64,000 bases of DNA. Source: Clytia hemisphaerica. Lineage: Eukaryota > Cnidaria > Hydrozoa > Leptothecata > Clytiidae. Under the pieces are notes generated by a model that had not been told where the DNA came from, did no database searches, and saw only the letters and a program-made list of their open reading frames with translations. Where the stretch lies: NCBI GenBank assembly GCA_902728285.1, contig CACVBU010000292.1, positions 1,244,256 to 1,308,255 of the forward strand. The letters run 5' to 3'. Shown piece by piece: positions 13,019 to 24,700 of this stretch; positions within the stretch are counted from its first letter, which is position 1; each line of letters starts with the position of its first letter. The translations under genes and the position numbers were made by a program.

Positions 13019-13345
13019 ATGGCGACCTCGTCAAATGCTCCTTTTGATGACGTCTGGACTCAACGTCATCAAAAATCATCAAAAAGCAAAGTTAAGCCAG
13101 AAAAAGAATCAAATCTAATTGGTAATGTATTTTGTACGAATACAAATGGTCTATTTCCATTACAGGAAAACATTATTGACACTTTTCCTAATGAAAATAC
13201 ATTATCCATTTCCAGCCAATTGAACGACTTCATTGTATCGTATTATAACGGTCTTTATCGAAAAAAATCCTTGTATCGGGAGCCTTGGAGATTCAGTTCA
13301 TTATTGGTGATTTTTATCAAATATTTTAAATTCACGATTCATTGA
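13019..13345 (+). CDS. Uncertain 108-codon ORF converging on AARSD1
   Basis: The ORF begins ATGGCGACCTCG just after a pyrimidine tract and CAAG, so it could be an exon start. The first 35 residues (MATSSNAPFDDVWTQRHQK, then a K/S-rich stretch) look protein-like, but the remainder is not recognisable. It overlaps the AARSD1 stop codon on the other strand by 14 bases. It may be the first exon of a short gene with a donor at about 13121 (attG|GTAATG) and no identified second exon, or a chance ORF. Confidence 0.2.
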   Translation: MATSSNAPFDDVWTQRHQKSSKSKVKPEKESNLIGNVFCTNTNGLFPLQENIIDTFPNENTLSISSQLNDFIVSYYNGLYRKKSLYREPWRFSSLLVIFIKYFKFTIH

Positions 13346-16300
13346 CGGCTCCTTGGATGATGTTCTCGACTTCATCAACTTTTTTGAAAGAGTTGGCTTT
13401 GCCTTGGAATTGTCCTTTCTTTCCACCACCTTTACCTTCAATCGTTTTTACAATCCTGAAAAATGAAATGATTTTAAAGGACACGAACTAAAACAAATAA
13501 GGTGATATATCGTGTTTGGCATAGAAAATCTTCTGAAAGTTGCTGCTAAAAAGGGTCCTTGAAAAAAGGCACCATCGTTTGAGCCAAATTAAAGATATTG
13601 GAATTGTTGGCCTTTTAAGGTGTTTTCGTTAATGGATCTTCGAAAGGGTTATAAATATTACAAGCAGTAAAATTGTGAACAGCAAAAATGCAACTTTTTC
13701 ACTCGAAGGCCAAATTTACTTTTTTAAGAATTTTGTTCAGACTTACTCGCTAGAAATTTTTGCGATTTTTTGTTCAGGTCCTCGTAAAACAAATTGTCCA
13801 CCATTCTTCACTGTTCCTGCACTCACGAAAACAATCCAGTCCTGTTAGCATGAAACGAGAAAGAGATAATTGGTTCATTTGAAATTGAAAGTATGCTCAA
13901 CGAAGGCTGAAATTCTATCAGTTAAGACACTTACAGAAAGCAAGTCAAAAAACGACTGAAATATGAACGATAGCGATATCAATAATTTACGATTAACTTT
14001 CTAACGGAGCATTTTTCAACGTGATTTTTTCCCTTCAAAACCAATATTCAAAATTTTTCTGACTGCCGGAAACACAATAAAGCATCTATTGCCACATGGA
14101 AAGGATGCAAAGAAGCATAGTACCTTGCTTTCTTCTGCAAGTCCGTTGAGAAAGGAGAAAATGTAATCCATATCGGCGTCTTCCCTGAAAAATTATAAAT
14201 ACAAATGGCATTCTTTAGTCCCCGATAAATTATCGTCTAAAGCTCCGAAATGTCCTGGCTGTAATACCCCTTTCGTTTATCCATGTATCTCTTTTACACC
14301 TCTGTATCAGTATTTCAGTTGAATCCTGGTTGTCACACTGTCTAAAGTGGACGAATGTTTTGGTCAAAAAGTTTTTTTCGTCCTAACTGAATAAATTTGA
14401 TAAAAGCTATCGATTTATTTTAGTCAATGTTAACTTTTGCAGTTGGAGAAGTTCTCTGACGGATGTTCTCTCTGACGAAGTTTGTCTAAGTTGGCTACAA
14501 GATTCAATCCTGTTGTCTGAAGTTCGAAATTGAAACAACACAACTTACCTGAAGTGGAAAATATAGGACGTTTCTTTGGCTTTCAGTGAATGTTCTTTGG
14601 CTTCGAATTTCCCGAGCTCCTTCAAATAATTCTTGTTCGACTGAAGAAAAGAAAAAATATCATCGCCATTTTATCAATAATGATTCCATAATGACCCAAC
14701 TCATCACGAAGTGTATGATAATAAACTCCGAATATTTTCAGAAGAACTAGATTCCAGATGGGGAGCTTCTTAAGAAATCGGCCTTTTGAGCCTTAAATGT
14801 TTCTTACATGTTTCTAAACTTTTCGACATAATCAGCCTATTTTCATGCAAAGAAGAAAAAACATTTGTTTTGATTGGAAGGTTCTTAAAAAAATCGAATT
14901 AAAAAATGTTATTTTCTCATTCTCAGCCTCAGCATGTTTCTTAGATGTTTCTAAGTTTTTAGGCATTCTGAGACTCATTAGGCTCGGACAATACCTGTCA
15001 CCTCGAAAACCTAGTACCCCAAGGCTATCAAACCAAATACCAAGCCTGATTATGCTGTGTTATGCCTATGAAATGAGAAAGTTGCTTACCTTTTGTGAGA
15101 CCCTCAAATTCCCTTTCAACTTTTCAACAGAATCACTATGTTCATCAATGCCGCAGCTGAAATAAAAAAGATGCCATTTTGATGAAAAGTTTTGGTTTGA
15201 GTAATTTGCTTCATTTTACTTTGACCCTTTCAAGACCGATAAATGATATATCCGACATGGGGTGTTAAAGAAGGCGAACCGAAGCCCTCCTGTAACGCCC
15301 AGTTTGAATTTGAGACTTCCATTGTGGAAATTCGACGAATTGTATTTCGTGGTTCGACAGAAAGAAGTGTTTCACTCTCTTTTGCCATCGAAATTATTGA
15401 GTGAAATGCAAAAAAGCGATAACATTTTTTTGAGATTCTGACCGTTCTTTCAGCATATTACGTCCAAAGAGTGAGTTAAAAGTAGCAAAATTTGGTTCTG
15501 TTTTACTAGATTCTGTCTTCTAGAGAATTAATTTGAAGTTTACCACCGCGCACCTTTCCATCAACCCAGTCAGTTCCGTGCACGGCAACCCCTCGACCAC
15601 CGTTCATCCAGCTCTTCTTCTTTAAAGCGACACCCGAAGGCGCCCCAAAAAAACGAGAAGGCTCTTAGTTTTTTAAAGAGCTATGAACAAGCTTCTAATT
15701 TCTTCTAATTCCGGAGATATAACGAATTAAAGCTGGACCTTTCCAATATTTGAGAAAACTTTTCATACTGAGTTAATCAAAGATCTCACCTCCTTTCACT
15801 ACAAATTTCAAAAACATAAACCTACCTCAATAGCTTTGTCAGTTTCTTTTCCACATCGTAACCAATGGCAACTTTATTCAACACTCGGTCTCCCACCAAA
15901 AAGAAAACGCGAATCCCGCCTCTCATCGATTCTGTGTGAAGTAATTTGATCATCTAAAAGGTTAATAAGACATTTGATTATCTATCATCATCAATGGGAA
16001 AATTGTTGCTACAAGCTGCTATCATCGTGCACCGTAGCTCAAGGGTACTTTTTTTCAATAAATGCTATTCGATATGATAAGTCTCGTATATCGGCCCTTT
16101 TTTCGCCAGACCTTATCAGCGGTATTTTTTCGCCACTGGCGTAACAAGGGCGGGCGTTAAAAGGGCCGATAAGAAAAATATTGATGGTACAGACCTGCAA
16201 CTCACTTAAGTTTTCTACATGAGTGCCACAACACATATTCTTTTCCACACCTAAGAGAAGGACAATAGTTACAATATAATGATCAAACTAACAGTTTCCA

Positions 16301-18729
16301 AGACGCTCTTTTAGAAATTTAAGTCGAGAAATAACATTCTTGGTAATAAGATTCAGGCAACTTTTAGAAGCAAATGAAACAAGATATTAAGGATCAAAAT
16401 ATTGCCATGTATTAAAATTACCATGAATTTCGATGACCCTTATAGGTTCGATGACGTCATCAGGTAGTCCACGCGTTTTGACCTATAGAAGAACAAAGAA
16501 AATCTAGACTTTAAAAAATCGCGCCAAAATCTGCACCTTGTGCTTTCGTTTTCAGGCAAAAAGTAACGCGGTTGTAAATTAATATTTAGCACGTATGATC
16601 TGTTATGAGATTAGGGCTTGGCCTAGGAAGGCTCTTAACTAGAAAGTTATGTGGAGATGGAAAGTATAGCTAGAAACAAACCTCTTCAAGGTCCATAGCT
16701 TGCTCTTTAGTGAGATAATGAACTTGAACATTTTTTGCATTTCTTATTCGTTCATTACATTCATCTTCAACCTCACTCATCTGTTTCGAACTGATTTTCG
16801 GTGTGTTCAACTCCACGTGTGATACACTTTTACCAAGGTCCCTTTAAGAGAGAGGAAATTTTTATCTTTAGACATTGATATGGTGAGGGCTTTCACAGCA
16901 GTTTTGCTTGTTTTTGTTTTTACAGTTCCTCAAATTATTAGCAACTTAAAATCTTGAAAAATGGACATGAAAATGGAAAAGATTCGTTTTCATATCAATT
17001 ATTACCAAGAAGTTGTCTTGAAACCAAATTTTGCATCCAAAACTGCTGACAACAGGTGTTGACCTGAAGTAAAAGAGAATGTAATGATATATAATTTCAA
17101 GCCTTTTGAAAACCCTTATAGTGAGGATCAATCAATCTGCAATTATTGGCCTGGTAGCTCAGTCAGTAGAACATTGATTGGCCTACCAAATAAGGGTTGT
17201 GGGTTCGATCCCTAGTTACTAGCGAATGAGCAGCTTAAATTGAGTAATCTGGTATGGGCGGTAAGTTTCTTAGGCTGCTCATCCTCTAGCGAAAAGAGTT
17301 TCTTATGGATAGAAGTATGTCTATATAGGTCTGCAATTCAGGCTATAAGTAACCGGGAGCTGAGAGTAGGTGTCGTGCTCCACCTCAGCATTCGATCTTC
17401 CAGGTATAGCACAAATAGAAAAGAGGATAGACTCCCTTACTCCAAATCCACCGACAGCCACAAGATGAGCAGTCCGTGAGAGATTTTAACTGAAGTAAGA
17501 TTTTCGCTGAGTTCTTTTCAAAAAAAGTTACAATTATTGATTTCATTACCACTTGACCACTCCTTGCAATAAAATGATTAAAAAATACCTGAGTGTTGTT
17601 GCATATGATCAAACCTTCGTTTCCAATCAATCGAACATTTCAATTCGTCTCCCTCCCTCAAAGGTCCATCCGTCACATGAATGGCTTTCGGACCACGTCT
17701 TATCACTCGTGATACGTTCACATCTCCGATCTGAAACATGAACATTTTGTATGTTTGAAAAAAGGTGTACAGGATTAATCAAATTTAGAACATTCGCCAT
17801 TTCGATTTTCGGTCTCTTTATCGAAAGTTAATGTCATTCGTAACAAGGCAATTCACGGAAGTTTATATACGTGAAAGATTCTTTTAATTTACAAGAAAGT
17901 AATAACAATGAAAGGATGTAGAGCTTCGGAAACGTAATGTTGGGAGTATATTTTAGTCTTTGACATATTCTTAAAGTTGAAAAGAACACTTGTTTGTTTC
18001 TCTCTGACTCAAGGAGAAAAGGAGGCAAACTTTTTGAAAAATTAAATAGAACTATCAACTAACCTTTCCGTGGTCATCCGGCTAAAAAAGTAAAAATAAA
18101 ATAATGATACTTTGAGAAGATATTCAAAATGAACCAACAATGGTGACATTTTATTTTTGTGACTATATATATTTCGATCTTACGATCATCCTCAGGTCTA
18201 AAATCAATAAAAACAAGAATTAAAAATCCGTTTAAAAAATAAATTTTTTATCAACATATCTACAAACACTCCTTCCTCATCTAAAACAAATTGCAAATGA
18301 ATAACCTAAGAAAACATTTTTTTTTTTCCCTAGAAAACCGTATCTGTTGAGACATAAAATGAAAAGTCTCAAGAGATGAATAAAACAATTATAAACAATT
18401 AAAATTTTAATGTCAACGCAATTCCATGATACTTTGAGAAACATGGAAATCACCGGCATTTGTTTCACCGAAAAAAATTAAAGAACAAAAACACGGCACG
18501 TGTTATTTTTAATGACTGCATTAAAATTATTTGATCTTATGCAATGAAAACGACTGAAATATAAAACACCAAGACCAAATGAGATCAAAAAACATACCTG
18601 GCCACCACCTTCAGGGAAGAAGACAGTATCATTGAGAATAACTTCGTATCCATTTTTCACTTGTGTACATGTCACCACTTTTGAAACCAATTCTTTTAAA
18701 TATGAATTTCTTTGGCACGCAAATGCCAT
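13332..18729 (-). CDS. AARSD1: AARSD1, stand-alone alanyl-tRNA editing protein; 13 exons
   Basis: Exons in coding order: 18729-18598, 18081-18064, 17730-17589, 17063-17006, 16841-16682, 16482-16422, 16250-16195, 15953-15826, 15156-15090, 14640-14549, 14184-14124, 13841-13747 and 13455-13332. All introns are GT-AG. The joined frame is 1194 nt, 397 aa, against about 412 aa in mammals. The start reads MAFACQRNSYLKELVSKVV and continues to the FFPEGGGQ motif. The two zinc-ligand motifs of the AlaRS-type editing domain are intact: HMQQHSGQH (residues 92-100) and CCGTH (197-201). The C-terminus has the glycine-rich GKGGGKKGQFQGKA of DHHA1-type ends. Family function is hydrolysis of mis-acylated Ser-tRNA(Ala) in the cytosol. 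Exon 2 is only 18 nt and encodes PDDHGK, completing the GGGQPDD motif. Confidence 0.94.
14766..14979. repeat. Dispersed repeat copy (partner at 29255-29534, inverted)
   Basis: It lies in an AARSD1 intron. The stretches 'cggccttttgagccttaaatg', 'ttgattggaaggttctt' and 'tctcagcctcagcatgtttc' reappear in inverted order and orientation at 29255-29534 in the PYROXD1 intron. Both copies are full of 'gtttcttagatgtttctaa' phrases. The 29 kb copy has about 100 extra bases in the middle. The element type is unknown. Confidence 0.65.
16089..16171. repeat. Short inverted repeat in an AARSD1 intron
   Basis: TATCGGCCCTTTT at 16089 is matched by AAAAGGGCCGATA at 16159-16171, with smaller internal complementarity (TTCGCCA against TGGCG). 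It could be a tiny MITE or a hairpin remnant. Confidence 0.5.
17150..17475 (+). mobile_element. tRNA-derived SINE
   Basis: The head reads like a tRNA with internal Pol III promoter elements: A box TAGCTCAGTCAGTAGAACA near 17155 and B box GGTTCGATCCC near 17202. The acceptor stem does not pair and about 250 bp of non-tRNA body follows, so it is not a functional tRNA gene. It lies in AARSD1 intron 3, antisense to the gene. Confidence 0.65.
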
Positions 18730-19475
18730 TCCTTAATCTAGAAAAGCAAGGTGCTTCAACTATTAGGTAGCATAGGAATGATTTAATTTTTAGAAGATAT
18801 TCATATATATTATCTCAGACAGCTTAAAAATAAGCAAAAATCATTTTGGACTTAGATGATGAAATCTGAAGGCGATGGAAATAAAAGCTATTCTGCAGTG
18901 TAGTAATGCGTGTTTTGTGACAAAGAAAAATATATCGAAATATCGAGACAAAAAGAAAATGAAAACATAAAAACAGAGAACAATTGAACTATTTTCTTGA
19001 TAAATTATCCTATCAAAATGATAAGAAAAGACCAAACAAATATGTTAAGTTTTAACGCCTCTTAAAAAAAAACAAAAACAAGTTCCAGATCACCATCGAA
19101 CAAGTTACGATTATCTCTTTGTTCTTGAATTTTTTTCAGAATCCCTGGAACATTTTAACACTATCATAGGTATTCCATCCTTGTTAATCTCAACATCGTC
19201 TTATCAACTAGTTACATTCGGCTCAACGAAGAAACCGAATAGATATTGAGATATTTACTCAAGGTTAATGTATCATGAGGGGGTGGTATACTACCAGTAG
19301 AGCTCGTATTCTGGCTGTTGTCATTAATCATTTTGAGCTGATATGAAAGATACTTTTAAAAGCAAGATAGCAAAAATGAAATATCATCACTTAGCCACAA
19401 GAAGCCAAATACAGATATCATCTTGAAATCTCGTTTTCACTCATTGGCGAGTTTCCGAAAGATATATCCACTTCA
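18730..19475. other. Intergenic region between AARSD1 start and ANAPC15 end
   Basis: This holds the AARSD1 promoter side (no TATA box seen) and the ANAPC15 3' flank. It is AT-rich, with no ORF of interest and no recognised repeat. Confidence 0.4.
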
Positions 19476-19479
19476 TCCT

Positions 19480-19680
19480 TCGCGGATATGGAGTCGCTCA
19501 TTCCTCTATTGGAAGCAGTACCCGCTTAAAACATCTCTTCTTCATTGATGGAGTCACTCATTCCTCCATTAGATGCGGTACCCACTTTCATATTTCACGC
19601 TTAAAACATCTCTTCTTCATTGATGGAGTCACTCATTCCTCCATTAGACGCGGTGTCCACTTCATCTGTATCTTCTTCTT
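19480..19680 (-). repeat. Three tandem copies of the ANAPC15 3' coding end
   Basis: The 'GCTTAAAACATCTCTTCTTC' to 'CCATTAGACGCGGTGTCCAC' unit, which encodes the last residues ...TASNGGMSDSINEEEMF and stop, is followed by a second copy at about 19534-19600. A third, more diverged and partial copy lies at about 19485-19533. Only the copy ending at 19601 is in the reading frame; the others lie downstream of the stop, in the presumed 3' UTR. Confidence 0.8.
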
Positions 19681-20286
19681 CCATTTCTTCATTCGATTCA
19701 TCTTCAACGTCTTCCTCCTCTTCTTCCTCACCTTGAAGAAGAAAGAAAGGTTGGTCATTCTTCCCCTTCTGCTTAATCGGTTTCCCTCTCCTCCCTTCAC
19801 TATCCATCTCCCTCTCTCTTCCCTCCCCTTCCCTCTTCACCTTCTTCTCATCATTCACTTCCCTCTCCTTTTTTCACCAACCGTCTCTCTTGTTCTTCAT
19901 AACCTCCCGCTTTTACTTCATTGTCTGTACTCTATCGCTCTTCCCTTTTCTTTTCATCACCTTTCCCATATCCTTCATCAATCTTCTTTCTTCTTCTCTT
20001 CACCAAGCTTTCTTCCTCTTAAGAATCCCCCTTCCCTCTTCTCAAAACTTCCTCTTTTCCTCTTCCTCCCCTTCTTTCATTACTCACCGTGATCTTCAAT
20101 CTTTTCTTTTTCTTTTCCAATGGGTAAGATATTCTTCCCTTGATTGACATCATCACTTTCGTGTTTGGCGAATTCTTCTTCTTGTTTGGTCAACTCCACA
20201 TCAGATTCCACAATGTTGTTATGGTCCACTGTAAACCACACTTTATTGGTGATCGATGGTTTCAATGATGGAAATAAAGACGCCAT
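19601..20286 (-). CDS. ANAPC15: ANAPC15 (APC15), small acidic subunit of the anaphase-promoting complex
   Basis: Exons 20286-20088 and 19731-19601 join in frame (330 nt, 109 aa; mammals about 121 aa). The N-terminus MASLFPSLKPSITNKVWFTV, followed by VDHNNIVESDVELTKQEEE and NILPIGK, follows the APC15 pattern (S-LFPSL, a W-F segment, 'E-EL-xQE', 'N-L-PIGK'). The C-terminal half is an acidic tail of E and D runs ending INEEEMF, as in the family. In known animals APC15 promotes autoubiquitination of CDC20 within the mitotic checkpoint complex, releasing the APC/C from checkpoint inhibition. The single 356-nt intron is almost pure purine on the coding strand. Tail copies are repeated just downstream of the stop. 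Confidence 0.88.
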
Positions 20287-20791
20287 TTTTATAGTTTTTT
20301 TGTTAATTTCTTAACTGTCTAGAAAATAGATCGAAAGTAATTAGATAATTAGATACAAGTAATTAGAGTGTATATAGCTTGTACTCGGAAGCTTAAAAAA
20401 ATCTTCATTTAACCGTTGGTCCTCACTATTTTATTTCAGAGCAAAACCACAGAACTTTTAGAAATCATGAAAAGACCATTTATATTTGGCTTAAAAACGT
20501 TCAAACGTTTGTGGCGTACATAAAGGAATACATTCAATGTTTGTTAGCGCCATTCAACTAGAAATGTCTTCCGCTCTTCATAAAAACATAATGGTTACAG
20601 TGATTGATGTGATCGGTAATATCAAGACTGGAATCTTTTATTACTATTAACCAGACCAATCCTTTATTTATTCAGTTTTCTTAGCCAGACAAATCTTTCC
20701 AATGACGCAGTCAGGGTATCAATAATAGGGTATTATCGCCTTAGCTCATCATTAATATTCATTTCGAGAGAACAAACTTTTTAAGGTTTCA

Positions 20792-21304
20792 TCAATCTTC
20801 GTCACCATTCTCCTCCTTCTCTTTGTTCAGAATATTCAACACAATTGGTTTTCTTTTCGTTTTCTTTGCTGGAACTGTTTCATTGGGTGATTCTTTGGAT
20901 TCTTCTACTTTCGTTGTAGGCGAACTATAAGCACCATCCTTAACGCTCTCAAGTTTCCGTTTACTGACGTATGACTTCGGTTGCCATGGCACACCTTTAT
21001 CTTTCTGTGTTGGATCAAGTTGATAGACTTTCTGAATGAATCTTTTACGTTCTTTTTCCAAATCTTGAACACGCTGTTCGAAATCTTTTTTCTTGCTCTC
21101 TTGGTATTCGTGTCCTCTAGCACCGCTCAACTGGCGCAAACAATAATCAATCTCTTTGGAGATACTCGGAATCCATTTCCGAACTTCTTCAGCAGTCTGG
21201 AGTTTATATAAAGGTGGTCTTTTCAGCTCCTCGTCTCTTTTCCATTGTTCTTCAAGAAAGACTCGATTTAATTTGACAAAATGCTTTTCACAATTTCGAG
21301 CCAT
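20792..21304 (-). CDS. Small conserved-looking coiled-coil protein, function not recognised
   Basis: Single exon, 170 aa, starting MARNCEKHFVKLNRVFLEEQ. The order of features is a basic N-terminus with MARNxEK, a KWIPSISKEIDYCLRQLSG segment, a charged helix (residues about 75-100, likely coiled coil), then LDPTQKDKGVPWQPKSYVSKRK and a low-complexity basic/acidic tail. The MARNxEK start and following helix resemble the beginning of the spliceosome protein ISY1, but the rest does not match ISY1. I believe it belongs to an uncharacterised animal family, without being able to name it. It is transcribed in the same direction as ANAPC15 (505 bp upstream of its start) and as PYROXD1. High codon regularity and lack of stops support a real gene. 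Confidence 0.75.
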   Translation of the reverse strand: MARNCEKHFVKLNRVFLEEQWKRDEELKRPPLYKLQTAEEVRKWIPSISKEIDYCLRQLSGARGHEYQESKKKDFEQRVQDLEKERKRFIQKVYQLDPTQKDKGVPWQPKSYVSKRKLESVKDGAYSSPTTKVEESKESPNETVPAKKTKRKPIVLNILNKEKEENGDED

Positions 21305-21401
21305 CCCTGTTTTGAGTGATGGTCATCTTTGTTATTTTTGTATTCTTATTTTTTATACTCTGAAACAGAACATGGGGAAAAACTTGTTGTATGATTCACT
21401 G

Positions 21402-21655
21402 AAGCGACCGTAGTGCAGTGGTAGAGCATCCAGCTGCGGTTCGCAAGGTTGTGGGATCAACCCCCAGCCGGGTCACACCAAAGATTCTCAAAATGGCACT
21501 CGATGTCTATCTGCTTAATGTTCAGCAATTAAGTGAAGGATCAAGGGTAAGTGGAGCAATCCAGGGAGAAAGAGTGGCGCCCTCCCCTACCTTCAGGTAG
21601 GTAGCTATCGAAAGAGAAGCCTTCGGGTCGCCTCCGACTGCGGTAACAAAATTGC
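21402..21655 (+). mobile_element. tRNA-derived SINE, second family
   Basis: The head has an A-box-like TAGTGCAGTGGTAGAGCATC and a damaged B box GGGATCAACCC, followed by about 180 bp of unrelated body ending GCCTCCGACTGCGG. The anticodon arm and acceptor ends do not fold into a normal tRNA. It lies between PYROXD1 and the small coiled-coil gene. Confidence 0.6.
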
Positions 21656-21729
21656 TAAGTGCTATACTTACCAAAGAAGATCATCTATACTAAAAGAAGC
21701 CTAAAAAGATAGCAAATCGATTTATTTTT

Positions 21730-24700
21730 TCAATCAAAATAATCCTCAATATCTACTCCAGGATGGAGCAACGATTCACCAAGGAAGCCAACATCCAATT
21801 CATTCAGTATCAAATTCTCAAAAGTCTCTTCCAGGTCAGTTTCACCGATGAGAACACATCCTTTCATTCGACCATTCTTAAGAACGACCTTTACATATTC
21901 CACATCATTCGTCACTCGTAGTAAGACCTCATACTCTGAGTTCGCCATTTTCTGTCCATTAAAACAACCTAATAAACACACTTTATAACCGAAAAACGTA
22001 GTCACGTGAGAGAATAATTCAAAACACATATCTAATGACGATTCCTCACCAACGATATCGTTCACTATACATTTCCCAGTATAAGAACCCATTTGCCAGG
22101 CTTGTGTCCAGAGTTTCATTGGAAACCAGGTTTCACTATGTTGCCAGTTCGAAGTACAGCAATCACCACAAGCATAAACATCTGTCAGGTTCGTCTGCAT
22201 GTTCTCATCGACTAGGATTCCTCCATCTGAGGATCGCCTCAGAGAATCTATCTCAAAAGGTACATATGGTTGAACTCCAGTTGCACTGACAATAAAATCA
22301 CCACCGATAACTTTCCGATTTGATAGTCTAGCGTATACATTTTCAGGTTCTTTCTCATCTTTCGAACCACACCAAACTTCAGTAATCTGACACTCGTGTT
22401 CGATAGTTATTCGTCGTTTAGTATGATTATCACTTGTTTCTTCTAACAAGCCTTTCAGTTTTTGTTTACTGCTCCAATCAGGACCAAGGGCTGATCCATG
22501 TAAATGTTCATCAACAAAATCATCTAGAAAGAAAATATAACATTAATATAACGAATACTCTTGTCTCTAGGCTGCACGCATCCCCTCTAATATGATTTGA
22601 TATAGGGGATGCGTATCGTCTAAAATATTTCTGTCCCAACTTACCCCCGTCTTTTCTTTTTTCTTTTTTGATTATGCGTCATAGCAATACAATGACTTCT
22701 TTTTTTCTTTGTTCAATGAATGAAAATTGATAATTATGAAAACAACAGCACGATGACTTCATTTTTTTCTTTCTTTGATTGGATGTGACGACATTATGCG
22801 AATTTATGCAAATTTTGGTTACCCCAAATTTGAGGTAACTCTCGGACGAGAATTTCATACACGATACGCATCCCCTATAACAAAATAAATTCTGGGGATG
22901 CGCGCAGCCTATCTTGTCTCCCGAATAGACGTCCCCCCGCTAATTGTTAAGGGCAAAACAAATCCATCCCCCCGCTCTTATTAAAGACCCCCCCCCCCCC
23001 GCTAATTAAATTTGAATAATTAAATTTTTTATTACAGTGTAGATAGACCTTAAAGTTGTTAAAATTTTCCTTTTTGTTAGTATTGGTTCTTATTTTACGT
23101 GTTCATTTGTTAAAGTTTCACTTTTGTTGTTGAAATTGATATCAGTTAAAAAAAATTATGTCTTCAAATTACCCCACCCCCTCTTATTCCATCCACCCCG
23201 CTTATTAGAATTTAGAAAATTTTCCTACCCCCCTGCTTATTTGGACCCCCCACCCCCGTCTATTCGGGAGACAAGAGTAATCAAACAATGACCCTTTTAG
23301 AATATGCTAGATATCTCCAGTCTTTCGAATTTTATTAGTAGCTTTTTCTGCCCTAACTATCTGCGAAAATTCTCAGAAAGGTGTAAGATACGTCCTTTTA
23401 ATGTAGAATTTAACTGTGACCTAAAAAGGAATTCAGTAAAATATTACAAATTTACCTCCTGCTCTCTGCAATGATTCTTTTTGGGCACCGTATATTTTCC
23501 TTTTAAAGATGGTTTGTTCGGATTTGAGATTTTTCTGGGATTCTGGTAAATTCTTTTCTAGCTTTGAAACCAGGAACTGTGCTGCTCCTTCGTCGAAGAA
23601 TGTGTTACCGATGGTGGAATCTTTGATGCACCATACAATCTCACACCCAGTGACCTCATACCTAAAAGTATCAAGAAGACGATTCGGAGAAGTTTTACAA
23701 GCTATGAATTCTTAAATCTAAAATGATATTGCTTTGTAGGTTGTTGTTATTTGCTTCGGGGGGGGGGGGGGTAGCTGGGCAGCACACATAGATGGAAATT
23801 CTTAGAAATATTTGTTATGCTAATTATAAAAGTCGAACATCTATATAAACATAAGCTTGGCTTGCTACTTGCTTTGATGGGTAAATATCGAGTTTCAGTT
23901 ATATGAGATTTCGAATAAAAAACTTATTAAAACGATTAACTTATAAAAACAACACAATGGAGAGTGAAAGGTATTTTGAATCACAACGTAGGAGTGAGCT
24001 AATCTGAGGCGAACTATAAATAATAAATGCTGCTTTAGACATTTTTGCAAAAAAACATGATGAAAAAATATTAAATCAATTTGTCTATGTTTTGTAAAAT
24101 TTGCTCATAAGAGAGAAGAGATTGTACAGCAGAGCAAGATTAAAAGAAAATGGAAAGGTTCTAGAACATTTTAATTTGTGTTCCAGCAACAAATGGAATT
24201 TGTCAATTGAGATAATTATTGGATCATTTTAATATAGCAACAAGACATTTAAATGTAATTTGAGGAGATATTTACAACAAGTGTACAAAAAATCAAAACA
24301 TTCAAAACAGAATCAACACAGGCAAAGAGGAACACATCAGAGGTTTCGAGAAAAGAGACCGTTAACTTTTTTTGTAAAGAGATTCAATCTGTCAAGACAG
24401 AATGTGGGAAATCGTCTTTGCCAGTTTTGTGATTGCATTTACTGCATTCTATTTATACGTTAGACATAAAATGACGTTCTGGGAACGAAGAGGTATACCA
24501 TCTGACCCTGGAACCTTCCCTTTTGGAAGTAAGGGAACGTGGGATCTATTCTCACAGAAAATTGCTTTCGCTGAACTAACTGATCATGCTTATAACAGTT
24601 TCCCTGATGCTCCATTAGTCGGGTGTTATGGAATATGGGGTGATCCGTATATCGTTATTCGAGATTTAGATCTGGCAAAGTTGGTACTGGTGAAGAACTT

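Noticed and set aside
17150..17230. Functional tRNA gene
   Set aside because: A and B boxes are present but the acceptor and anticodon arms do not pair, and a long non-tRNA body follows: a SINE.
19733..20147. Plus-strand ORFs rich in Ser, Leu, Pro and Phe
   Set aside because: They are translations of the pyrimidine-rich complement of the ANAPC15 intron.
21402..21480. Functional tRNA gene
   Set aside because: The B box is damaged and the ends do not pair; the rest of a SINE body follows directly.
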